Position numbers and translations under genes: made by a program. DNA of 64,000 nt from Bidens hawaiensis (Eukaryota; Streptophyta; Magnoliopsida; Asterales; Asteraceae). The notes under the pieces were generated by a model, which saw nothing but the letters and a program-made list of their open reading frames with translations, was not told the DNA's origin and ran no database searches. The DNA lies in the NCBI GenBank assembly GCA_021521415.1, contig JAIQDT010000026.1, positions 5,545,001 to 5,609,000 of the forward strand, given 5' to 3'. Positions 35,929-45,736 of the stretch are shown one piece after another (position 1 is the stretch's first letter; the number at the start of each line of letters is the position of its first letter).

Positions 35929-36489
35929 ATGGCAGCCGAACCTCAACTATTGTTCGATCTCTTCGATTCCTACTGGTTTTCTCACCAAATCTTCCACCAA
36001 TCCCAAAACACACCTCCAAAGTCTCACAAAACCCAAGAACAAACATCTCCAAATCCTGTTATGTCAACTGTCCCAACGGCTAACGTTATGGAAGCTAAAG
36101 AACCTGTGAGGAACAAGAATATTAATACAAGTGGAAGACGAAGAAAAACGAGCAATAAAAGCAAAAGCAAGAGTTTGTCAGAGCTTGAGTTTGAAGAGCT
36201 TAAAGGGTTTATGGATTTAGGATTTTTGTTTTCGGAAAAAGATAAGGATTCAGGCTTGGTTTCGATGATTCCGGGGTTGCAGAGGTTGGGGAAAGATGAT
36301 GAAGAAGAACGTCTGCCTGGTTATGTTAATGTTTCGAGACCGTATTTGTCTGAAGCATGGGGTGAGTTGGAGAAGATAGAAGAAGAAGCACCGAGGCTGA
36401 TTATAAGATTGCCGGTAATCGGAAACGAATCCGATATTAAGCATCAGCTGAGATTTTGGGCTCATTCTGTGGCTTCTATTGTTAGATAA
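35929..36489 (+). CDS. DUF1685-family protein
   Basis: A 186-residue intact single-exon frame, the only undamaged host-type gene in the window. Hallmarks are a Lys/Arg/Ser-rich stretch (about residues 70-85, nuclear-signal-like), then SLSELEFEELKGFMDLGFLF (about 86-105), MIPGLQRLGK (about 117-126), VSRPYLSEAW (about 139-148) and the C-terminal LRFWAHSVASIVR. These are the conserved blocks of the plant DUF1685 family, whose biochemical role is unknown to me. There is no signal peptide or membrane segment. The ATG at 35929 is in a CCCATGGC context. An in-frame upstream ATG is absent, so the start is well supported. It sits between a MITE-rich region and a broken copia element. A perfect 110 bp tandem duplication starts 24 bp after the stop, within the presumed 3' UTR. 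Confidence 0.9.
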   Translation: MAAEPQLLFDLFDSYWFSHQIFHQSQNTPPKSHKTQEQTSPNPVMSTVPTANVMEAKEPVRNKNINTSGRRRKTSNKSKSKSLSELEFEELKGFMDLGFLFSEKDKDSGLVSMIPGLQRLGKDDEEERLPGYVNVSRPYLSEAWGELEKIEEEAPRLIIRLPVIGNESDIKHQLRFWAHSVASIVR

Positions 36490-36513
36490 CATCAATCAAG
36501 AACACGAGTTTTT

Positions 36514-36733
36514 GTTTTCCGTGGTGTATAGTTTGTGTTTTTTGTAAATGGCTTCTTTTTTGTTTTTTTAACTATAAACCGATAAGATCCAAGGCAGGTG
36601 TTGTAATGTGTGATCAGTCGTAAGTTTTCCGTGGTGTATAGTTTGTGTTTTTTGTAAATGGCTTCTTTTTTGTTTTTTTAACTATAAACCGATAAGATCC
36701 AAGGCAGGTGTTGTAATGTGTGATCAGTCGTAA
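36514..36733 (+). repeat. Perfect 110 bp tandem duplication in presumed 3' UTR
   Basis: Units 36514-36623 and 36624-36733 both start GTTTTCCGTGGTGTATAG and end GATCAGTCGTAA. I saw no difference between them. Confidence 0.95.
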
Positions 36734-36828
36734 GTTTTCTTTAATTTATTTGTTTTTAAGAGAAGGTTCCTATTTGTGTTTATGCGGCTTTAGGACGGGA
36801 GCATAATGTGCCTTATAGATGTAAAAAA

Positions 36829-37946
36829 TGTAGGTCTTCGTAATGGATTGATATATAAGATATCACAAACTCAAAGAGTGCGAAATTTCCTAAGTGTTTG
36901 AATACGAGTATTAGTAAAAGACAAGAACAATAGACAATATATCAAACGATTGCTTTGTATTGAATAACAACTCGGTGTCTTTTAATACACCACAAGCACT
37001 ATCACAAGTTCTCCTAAAACGGCTGGGAACAAAAACTCCTCAAAACCCTATGTCGAAGATGCGTTTATATACTACGCATCTTCGCCATTTACAAGACAGG
37101 CGAAGTTATCACAACTTCGTTCAAACCTTAACTTCACTAATCATTAAGTCGTATCAAACAAAACATATCATTTATAACAAACAAGATTAACAATACACCT
37201 ATGAAGTACTGACACAACAAAATGCACTAACAGACTCCCTTTTGGCAGTAGCTTCATTTGTTTCTTGTTTCTCACCTTCAGTCTGCAAACGAACACAATC
37301 TTCATGCAAACAATCCCGTATGCACTCCATGTTTCACACAAACTGATACAACCATCTGGTACTTCTTCCCTTCTGACTTCCATGCAGGAATATAAAAAAT
37401 CTTGATATCATGAAGTACCTGCAAATCAGACTTTGAAAGATTTACCAAGTGCATAGGATCATGTACTCTTAACAACTCTTGCTCATCCTCATCATCCATT
37501 ACCGCTTCAGCCGTCTCACTATCAACACCCAAAGCTTCATATTTTTCAACACATCTTGAGGCATCGGCTTCATCGGTATCTTCTTCAAGCATTGAACGGG
37601 TTGGTATTTTACCATCATCCATGGTCTCCCGTTTGATCTTACACCTCTTTCAATATCTTCAACAAATTTTCCCATTTAAGGCTTAAGCAGAGTAAACTTT
37701 TTGTCTTTTACAACTTCTTTCCAACTAATTCTTTGAACCCAGTCAACAAAATTATCCTTACTCCTATTAATCAACTTCATTATTGCTAGATCCTTTACCT
37801 CACACTCAGGTAAAGTGTTGAATGACTTCAAGAATCTTGGAAAGTACTGAATCCCACCATAATGCTTCAGAACAAACAACTTCAATCTCTCATCGTAAAT
37901 CCAACTTATAATACCTTTCTTTGATTCACAAAAACCCTTGATATTA
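36829..37946 (-). mobile_element. 3' end of a minus-strand copia element, cut by gypsy-3
   Basis: A 404 bp LTR at 36829-37232 (plus strand TGTAGGTC to GCACTAACA) is followed by a pyrimidine-rich tract (minus-strand purine tract AAAAGGGAGTC) and then minus-strand coding remnants up to the start of the gypsy-3 LTR. The LTR end and tract resemble the element at 5424-7708, and the LTR has GGCGAAGTT/AACTTCG words near 37080-37130, so the two are relatives. The right part of this element is not visible beyond gypsy-3. Confidence 0.75.
37302..37885 (-). pseudogene. Fragment of a Sirevirus-type extra 3' ORF
   Basis: Two minus-strand frames (37676-37885 and 37302-37622). The second contains RVHDPMHLVNLSKSDLQVL and a later QMVVSVC, which parallels RVIDPMWLVNLSESN...QKVVRVC at the end of the copia-1 extra ORF. 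The position directly before the 3' LTR is the same in both elements. A frame change is needed between the two parts. Function unknown. Confidence 0.6.
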
Positions 37947-39970
37947 TGTAACGCCCATTAATTCCGGTTTCAAGAATTAAAGATTGTAGAGTATGTATAA
38001 TTCTCGGGATTTATCCGACGTTTCTCGGAAGCCTTTACGTCATCCCGGTACGTCTAATCGCTTAACATTTCTTCCAAGTTGCATTATTATTAAATTCCGG
38101 GGGCTAGAATGAAAATGTTTTATAATATAACACTAATCAAAAAACCTAAACCCCAGTAGCAGCTGCTGCAGCGATCGGCCAAGAAGACCAGCCCCCTCCC
38201 TTCTTTGCTTCGACTTTTAGATCAATTCCAAGCTCTTAAAAGTAGTTCTAGGTATGTACTACAATCCCCAACACTCTTTTTGTTCACCCCTAGTCGTTTT
38301 GATGCTCAATTTTACCGAAACTTTTCGTTGGACAGATTTTTGGCCAAGGTGTAATTGACCCACTTCCCGTGGATAAAAATTAGAGTTTCCAGTGTAGAAA
38401 AATTCCCAGGTATGGCATTTACATCATATTAAAATTTTGTAGACATTGGAGGTGTTTAGGTCAGTCAATCGATTTTAGTTCGAAAACTAGGGTTTATCGG
38501 GTGTAGAATTGCAAATTGTTGAGTTTGATGCGTTAATCGGTTGGATGAACAACCGAATCAGTTTGTACGACCCTAGGGGAGTCTAAGGGCTGTGGGAAAA
38601 TTATTTTTTTGATGCTCGGGGCTGTTTTGGTTGGTGCTTGGTCAATCGAGTCGGCGGTGCTCGAATTTTCGTTTAAATGTTAAATTGAGAGTTGTAAAAA
38701 GGAACCGTCAACCCTATCAACTCGGGTGACATAATTATGATGAATGAAAGGATTAAAATGGGAATTTGGCCCATTTGGGGCTGATTCGTTTAACAATTTG
38801 TTTTATGGTTCATTACGCGCGTATTCGACTCGATTTGATTGCCGGTGGGCGAGTGGTGCATCATGGTTAGCCCCGACCTTAATCGTAGGGTGGATTTGGT
38901 TCATTGAAAGTGTTGGGCCTTGGGCCAAGTGGCTGGGCCTTGGGCCAAGGTGTTGGGCCTTGGGCCATGTGTTGGGTCTTGGGCCAAGTTGTTGGGCCTT
39001 GGGCCAAGTTGTTGGGCTTGAACGGCCCATTAGGCAAGAGTGTTCTTACAGTCTAGCTTAGTAACACGTTGTGTATACTTTACAGGCCCTTGCTTGTGAT
39101 TGTGAACTTAGGGATTTCCTAGCTTGTTGCAGGTGTTCGATTGATTTCAGGTGAGTTCTTGATGCCCCGTTTAACTCTTTTTAAGTTTTGGGCTAGCATG
39201 CACACCTAAGTGTTTTCTCACTTGATGAAATGTTTTAAATTGTTTTACATTGGCTTGCTAGTATTGGTAGGCCTTAGAATGTTATAGAATGTGTGTATGT
39301 ATATATATTTATATATATTTTAGAATGGCCAATATTTGGCGAATGTTGCAGTCGTCTCGACTACTGAATGTTGCGTATGCCTACTTTGTGTTTGCATGCG
39401 CCGAATGTTACGTGTTTGGGTTGTACGTTTTCTCGGCCCTGAATGCTATTATTGAATGTTATATATATATTGATATATATAGGAATGCACGTATAGAGAT
39501 GCTCATACGTAAGAATGACTATTTATTGAATGTGGTGACCTAACCGATGTACTTCCGGTTGCTGTTTTAAAATCGTTGGAATAATTATTAAGAATTTTGC
39601 TTACTTGTTTAAAACTTGAACTCACTCAGCTTAAGCTGACTTTGTGTGCATGTTAGTGTGAGTTTCAGGTTAGGAAGAGGATGCCTTATCGCTTGGACGT
39701 GCACGAAGCTACTTGGACGGTGAAGGGCATACTGGAATGAAGAATTGTTTATGAACATTTTATTTCAAAAGTCTTATAAAAGTTATACTTAATTTTGGTT
39801 TTGGGGTCAAATTCCTGGGTTTTGGGAACTCATTCATTTATTTACGTTTTCCGCCGAATTATACTTTGTGATGTTATTTTAATGCAAAGAATGGTTTTTA
39901 AGTTTAATTATTTTTACGAGTGTTTTGAATGAATAGCAACTGTGGGGTTCCCGGGGTTCGGGGCCTTACA
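37947..39970 (+). repeat. 5' LTR of gypsy-3
   Basis: 2,024 bp, TGTAACGCC to GGGGCCTTACA. It carries a TTGGGCC minisatellite (about 38914-39012) and a TA-rich stretch near 39300-39320. Confidence 0.95.
38914..39012 (+). repeat. TTGGGCC minisatellite in gypsy-3 LTR (about five units)
   Basis: Units of 19-20 bp of the form TTGGGCCTTGGGCCAAGTTG. This stretch creates open frames on both strands that I do not regard as genes. Confidence 0.95.
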
Positions 39971-39972
39971 AG

Positions 39973-39986
39973 TTGGTATCAAAGCC
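39973..39986 (+). other. Primer binding site of gypsy-3
   Basis: TTGGTATCAAAGCC, a one-base variant of the Met-tRNA complement seen in gypsy-1, right after the LTR. Confidence 0.85.
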
Positions 39987-40326
39987 TTGGTTTGAGGGAT
40001 CCGAGCATCCCCGAATGCTTGGACTCGAACTGTGAGTTTCAGGTTAGGAAGAGGATGCCCACCGCGAGTAGCTGCACGCCAAGAGGTAATTTTTTTTAAG
40101 TATTTAGTCATTACTTTAAATTTAAAAGTTTCAGTATGTGATTAACTGTTTAAGTGTTAGATAGAAGGCTAACGAGGTTAGGGGCAGGGGGTGGTTAGGA
40201 CGGGCGGGTAAAGTAAACGACTAATTACACTTGATCAACGTCATTAGCAGTTTACCCTTACCTTACATGTTCTAATTACCACTTGTACTTGACCGTGTTA
40301 AAATTCTGTCTTTGTAGGGATAAGTC

Positions 40327-41644
40327 ATGGTTAATACTCGAGCTGCTAAGAGAGGTGGTCCTAGTGTTCACGGCCGTGGTCGTAAGCCACGTGCCGATGC
40401 CGAGAGAGAGATTCCTACTCCCCAGCGGGAGGAGACCCCGATTCTTGAGGAGGGGGATAACCCCGCCTTAGATCCTGCTTTGCGCGCGGCTATCGCGGAT
40501 GAGGTTTACCAGGTGCTCCATAGCGCCATTCTTGAGATCGTTGTCGAGGCCGTCAGGGCCATGGAGGAGTAATTGGTTGGTAAGGGTTCGGATAGGGGAA
40601 GGAAGAGTAAGGAGGTGCAGGTCAAAGAGGAAGAGGAAGTGTATGTGCCGAGTGGGGATGAAGATGAGGTGCAGACTGTTAGTGTATCGACCCGGGGTTG
40701 CTCGTATCGTGACTTTAAGAAGTGCGACCCCCTTCCTTCGATGGTACTAAAGATGCTTTGGCCTCGCATCAGTGGGTGAGAGAGATGGAGGCCGTTCTGA
40801 GGGTTAGTAAGTGCAAGGGGGATGACATGGTCACTTATGCTACCACCTCGTTTCGTTCCGAGGCATTATGTTGGTGGGATAATTTGGTGCAGGCTATGGG
40901 TGATTGATCAATTAGGAGGATGTCATGGGATGGATTGAAGAAGTTGGTTCTCGATCAGTTCTGTCCTCCACACGAATTGATAAAATTGAACAGGAATTCT
41001 TGACCTTGGAGGCGGGCAGTATGACACATCGGGAGTACACCACAAAGTTCAACTAGATGGCTTGCTTATGTCCCGATTTGGTTACCCCTGAGGCAAAAAG
41101 GATTAAGAAGTATGTGAAGGTCCTCCCGGTGGATATTCGTAGGGGTGTGGTGACCACAGACATGAACTACTTTCACTCGGTGGTTACCTTGGCAGGTACA
41201 TTGTATGATCAGAGGGAGAAGTTACCGCCGAGCGAGGCTAGGAAGACTTGGAACACTAATTCGTATGGTAAGCGGCCTGGGGGAAACAATTTTAGTTCGT
41301 CTGGCAAAAGGGTGAATACTGAAACTTCTGAGTTTAGGAGGGATGCGGCATTCGGTAATAGCAAGAAGTGCGGCAAACTACACAAGGGGGAGTGTAAGAG
41401 TAGGTCCGGCACCTGTTTTCATTGCGATAAGGTTGGGCACCCCCATTACGAGTGTCCGACTCTAACTTGTTTCCGCTGTAGGGGTTCCGGTCACTTGTCA
41501 TCAAACTGTCCTACCAGTAAGATGGGGGGGGGTTCGGTCAGGGGACTTCCTCAAGAGGGAAGATGGAAGAGAAGCCGAAGGCCAGGGCAAGGGCCTTCAA
41601 CATCTCCAAGAAGGAAGCGAAAGAGGATGCGGATGTCGTTTCAG
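40327..41644 (+). pseudogene. Broken gypsy gag, gypsy-3
   Basis: Starts at ATG 40327 (MVNTRAAKRGG) with a basic N-terminus. Stops include TAA at 40570 and several frame changes. The retrotransposon-gag core runs at about 40700-41210 (ALCWWDNLVQ near 40865). Two CCHC-type knuckles are encoded at 41414-41455 (CFHCDKVGHPHYEC) and 41468-41509 (CFRCRGSGHLSSNC). A G-run at 41524-41532 shifts the frame. The conserved end DADVVSG meets the intron-like insertion at 41645. Confidence 0.85.
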
Positions 41645-41749
41645 GTACTTTTTCCTTATTTAGCTTTCATTCCACCGTTATAACTTCTTGTTCCTTTGGA
41701 ATCGTATCTGTTGACCGTGTAGCTAAGCAGTAGTATAATAACGTCCCAG
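41645..41749 (+). other. Intron-like insertion at the gag-protease boundary (gypsy-3)
   Basis: 105 bp starting GTACTTTTTCC after TTTCAG and ending CCCAG before GTACTTTTC. Removal gives DVVSG-TFLLDELQASVLFDSGAS, the expected gag-to-protease continuity of such elements. Retention places TAG (41731) in frame. It is flanked by direct repeats CAGGTACTTTT. The same insertion is in gypsy-2 at 49661-49764. Whether it is spliced is untested. Confidence 0.6.
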
Positions 41750-44320
41750 GTACTTTTCTACTTGATGAGTTACAGGCGTCAGTTTTATTTGATTCGGGCG
41801 CCAGTAGGAGTTTTGTGTCTACCGCTTTCTGTTCTTCGTTGAATAAATCACCCGAGCGCGTAGTCGATGTGTTTGAGGTTGAGGTCGCCGTAGGAAAATC
41901 CGTGTCCATGTCTAGGGCTATTTAGGGTTGTTCCATCGAGTTTTCTGGTTATAGATTTCCGGTGCGATTGTATTTGATGCCGCTTGATTGTTTCGATGTG
42001 GTGCTCGGGATGGATTGGCTCGCGAATGTTGATGCTCAGATCATTTGTGGTCAGAAACTCGTTCGTCTAAGGGCCCCGGATGGGACTCGAATTACGGTCT
42101 TCGGTGATCGGAATGTTGCGACGCCACATATTATATCCATGCTTAAGGCGGGAAAGTTGATGCAGTGGGGGTGCGGGGCGTATCTGGCGTATGCTATGAA
42201 TGTGAATACCGAGGTGGCTACCGTCGGTGATGTTCCTATTGTTCGAGATTTCCCGGATGTATTTCCAGATGATTTGTCAGATGTGCCGCCGGATCGCGAG
42301 GTCGAGTTCCAGATAGACCTTGTACCGGGCGCCAAGCCCGTTGCTCGAGCTCCCTACCGCCTAGAGCCGAATGAAATGAAGGACCTTATGGCTCAGTTGG
42401 AAGACTTGCTCGATAAGGGCTTTATTCGACCGAGCATATCGCCTTGGGGTGCCCCAGTCTTGTTCGTTAAGAAGAAGGACGGTAACATGCGAATGTGCAT
42501 TGACTACCGTGAGTTGAATAAGCTCACTGTTAAAAATCGGTACCCGCTCCTGAGGATCGACGACTCATTTGATCAGCTCCAAGGAGCTATTGGTTCTCGA
42601 AGATCGACCTTAGGTCTGGGTATCATCAGTTGAATATTTGGGAGGAAGATATTCCTAAGACTGCCTTCCGCACTCGTTATGGGCACTACGAATTCCTCGT
42701 GATGTCTTTCGGTTTGACCAACGCACCGGTTGCGTTCATGGATCTTAGGAACCGGGTGTGTAGACTGATGCTTGATCGTTCGGTTATTGTGTTCATCGAT
42801 GATATTCTTGTGTACTCTAAAAGTGAATCCGATCACGCCGGTCATCTTGTGGAAGTGTTGGAGGCTCTGCGGAAGAACAAACTGTATGCGAAATTTTCGA
42901 AGTGTTCCTTCTGGTTGCGTGAGGTTCAATTCTTGGGTCATGTTATTAACCCGAGTGGTTTTCTGGTTGACCCTGCAAAGGTAGAAGCTGTGAATGAATG
43001 GGAGTCTCCTAAGTCTCCATATGAAATCCATAGTTTTCTGGGTTTGGCGGGGTATTACCGCCGCTTTATTCCCGATTTTTCCAAAATTGCTTCTTCACTG
43101 ACCAAGTTGATTAAGAAAAGTGTTAAGTTCGTTTGGGGTACGGAACAGGAGGAGGCTTTCCTCGAGTTGAAGAACAGATTGACGCATGCCCCGATTTTAG
43201 CTTTACCTGATGGCACCGATGATTTGGTACTGTATTCTGATGCCTCTTATCAGGGGCTTGGGTGTGTTTTGATGCAGCGAGGTCGAGTCATCGCTTATGC
43301 CTCACGACAGTTGAAGCCTCACGAGGCGAATTATCCTACTCACGATTTGGAGCTTGCGGCCGTTGTGTTTGCGCTTAAGTTGTGGCGGCATTATTTGTAC
43401 GGTGTTCCCTGTGTTATCTATACCGACCATAAGAGTTTAAAATATTTCTTTGAACAAAAGGAACTGAATATGCGTCAGCGTCGATGGTTGGAGTTGATTA
43501 AGGATTATGATTTGGAGATTATGTACCACCAGGTAAGGCCAACGTGGTGGCTGAGTCTTTGCAGGTGGAATGGATTATGTCATAACGTGTTTGGGGTCAG
43601 GAGAATTTGTTGGAAGACGTCGGTGATGGGGTAAAGTATAAGGATGGTCGTTTATGGGTACCGAAGTATGGGGGATTCAGAGATAAAATTTTGGATGAGG
43701 CACACAAGTGGCGCTACTCTATTCACCCGGGCGCGACCAATATGTACCAAGACTTGAAGAAAAATTATTGGTGGCCTGCGATGAAATTTGAGGTGGCTCA
43801 GTACGTGAGTAAGTGTTTGACGTGTCTACAAGTTAAGGCCGAGCATCAGAAGCCGTTTGGGAAAATTCAGCCATTGGAAATACCTAAGTGGAAATGAGAG
43901 CATCTTACTATGGATTTCGTGACTAAACTGCCTCGTACTCCTATGGGTAATTATGGCACCATTTGGGTAATCGTGGATAGACTGACCAAGAGCGCTCATT
44001 TCTTGCCGATTCGAGAGACTTTTAATTCTGAGCAGCTGGTCGATGTGTTTATTCGTGAGATCGTCTCTAGGCACGGGTTGCCGGTATCTATTGTTTCGGA
44101 TAGGGATACGCATTTCACCTCCAGGTTTTGGAAAAGGTTTCACGAGGAGATGGGCACCAAACTCCTCATCAGTACTGCTTATCACCCGCAGACGGATGGT
44201 CAGTCCGAGAGGACCATTCAGACTCTCGAGGATATGTTGCGGGCTTGTGTTATCGACTTTGGTGGTAGTTGGGACCGTCACTTACCGTTGATAGAGTTCT
44301 CGTATAATAACAGTTATCAC
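41750..44320 (+). pseudogene. Broken gypsy pol, gypsy-3
   Basis: Protease with FDSGAS (about 41790) and a family-shared TAG at 41923; LGMDWLA (about 42005); RT with [14 protein letters not shown] (about 42505) and FIDD at 42792-42803; RNase H with [11 protein letters not shown] (about 43235) and [11 protein letters not shown] (about 43420); integrase zinc region (about 43720-43835) and core ([11 protein letters not shown] near 43910, IVSDRDTHF near 44090, [11 protein letters not shown] near 44180). Breaks: a lost base near 42588, an internal deletion near 43555, TGA near 43895, truncation at 44320. Order protease-RT-RNase H-integrase defines Ty3/gypsy. Confidence 0.92.
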
Positions 44321-44622
44321 TTTATGAATGTATATACTTTATTTTATTTGAACAGTTATCACTTACCATTGGTAGAGTTCTTATAGAGTTCTCGTATAAT
44401 AACTGTTATCATTTTATAACAGTTATCACCGTTGGTAGAGTTCTTGTAACTTAAATTTTATTTGAATATTAACATGTATATACTTTATTTTGTTTGTTAG
44501 ATGACACATATATCTTACATGAATTTTTAATAACTATTACAAAATTATCGAAATTATCATGTATATTCCAATTATATGAAACTCATAGGTACGCCATACA
44601 CTTTATGAATGTATGTATTTAC
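44281..44622. repeat. Scrambled filler at the end of gypsy-3
   Basis: Short pieces of the adjoining integrase sequence recur in changed order: CAGTTATCAC three times (44311-44430), TTGGTAGAGTTCTT-like pieces three times, TCTCGTATAATAAC twice, and ATGTATATACTTTATTT twice (about 44330 and 44475). The pattern is that of template-switching repair. It ends where the copia-2 LTR starts. Confidence 0.85.
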
Positions 44623-45054
44623 TGTTGATACATGTTTTGTACGTCTCGATCTTTATCAGGGTTATTAATGTAATAGTTTAATGCATAGGGGTTATAATGT
44701 AAATATGCCTAAATGTAAGGCACATTCGTTACCCTGTAACAAATGTGTCACATTCGTCTAATGTACGTCCCATTCGTTAACCCTGTTTAACGAATGGAAC
44801 ATAACGAATGTTGGCCATTCGCTATCTTTAATGTAATAACGAATAAGGTTGTTTACTCGTTAAGTAAGTCTAACGAATGACACATTCGTTAAGTTTATCT
44901 TAACGAATGAGGTCATCTCCCTATGTATACCCCTGTAATATATTCTATTATAACAGTTATGATATTTATGAATTCTCTCTCGTTACTCTACCGAATTGTT
45001 CACTCAACATGTGTATCGTTGTTATCAAGATCTAGATCTGCATAGGTTCTTTCA
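44623..45054 (+). repeat. 5' LTR of copia-2
   Basis: 432 bp, TGTTGATACATG to GTTCTTTCA. U3 at about 44710-44912 carries facing CATTCG pairs, such as CATTCGTTA/TAACGAATG. The TATA position holds TATGTATA (44922-44929). Confidence 0.93.
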
Positions 45055-45056
45055 AG

Positions 45057-45069
45057 TGGTATCAGAGCC
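45057..45069 (+). other. Primer binding site of copia-2
   Basis: TGGTATCAGAGCC two bases after the LTR, identical to copia-1. The leader that follows (45070-45736) is non-coding and holds scattered ATTCGTTA words. Confidence 0.93.
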
Positions 45070-45736
45070 CAAGGGATCTTATCTACGATGTAATTGTTGA
45101 TGTAATCAGTGTAATTGTATTCGATTGATTTGTGTCAGGTTGAATTGATTGAGTTTTCAGTTCAATTGATGAATTGAGAAACAGAGACTGAATTTAGTGA
45201 AGTTTGATTGAGTCTGATAGATGTTTCGGATTAGGTTAGTGAGGTTTGGATTTGGTTTAGGCTTAGTTTGATCTAAGTTTTAGGTGTTTTCGGTGTGATT
45301 CTGACGAGTTGATGTTTGAAATTGAAAGTTTGAACTGTTGAAGATCCATTTGTTAAGATGAAGATTTATTCGTTAGGTTGAAGACTGATTTGTTAAAGGA
45401 TATTGCCTATTCGCTAAACTCTAACTGTTCATTTATTAAATTACAATCTCATTTGTTAAACCTTATTCGCCAAACCTCCTTCGTTAAACCCCATTCGTAC
45501 CTCATTCGCTATAATCCATTCGTTAAACCTTACTCGCTAGGACTCCTTCGTTATTAATTCATTAAATCTTTCATTCGTGAAGACTGATTAACGAATATCA
45601 AAGTAATTCTCAGTCGTTAAAGTAATTCGTTACATTTCTTTCTCATTCGTTACTGTGTCCATTCGTGTGAATAGTAAACGAATAACTTTGAAACTTTGAA
45701 AACTTTAATCCTTGAAGTTTAAACAGTTGGTTCATT

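Larger units (their letters stand above)
37947..44320 (+). mobile_element. Ty3/gypsy chromovirus, gypsy-3 (3' truncated)
   Basis: Complete 5' LTR, primer site, gag, intron-like insertion, protease, RT, RNase H and integrase, breaking off inside the integrase core at about 44320 where scrambled filler begins. Closely similar to gypsy-2 over gag-integrase. Inactive: several gag stops, a frameshift in RT near 42588, and a deletion between RNase H and integrase near 43555. Confidence 0.92.
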
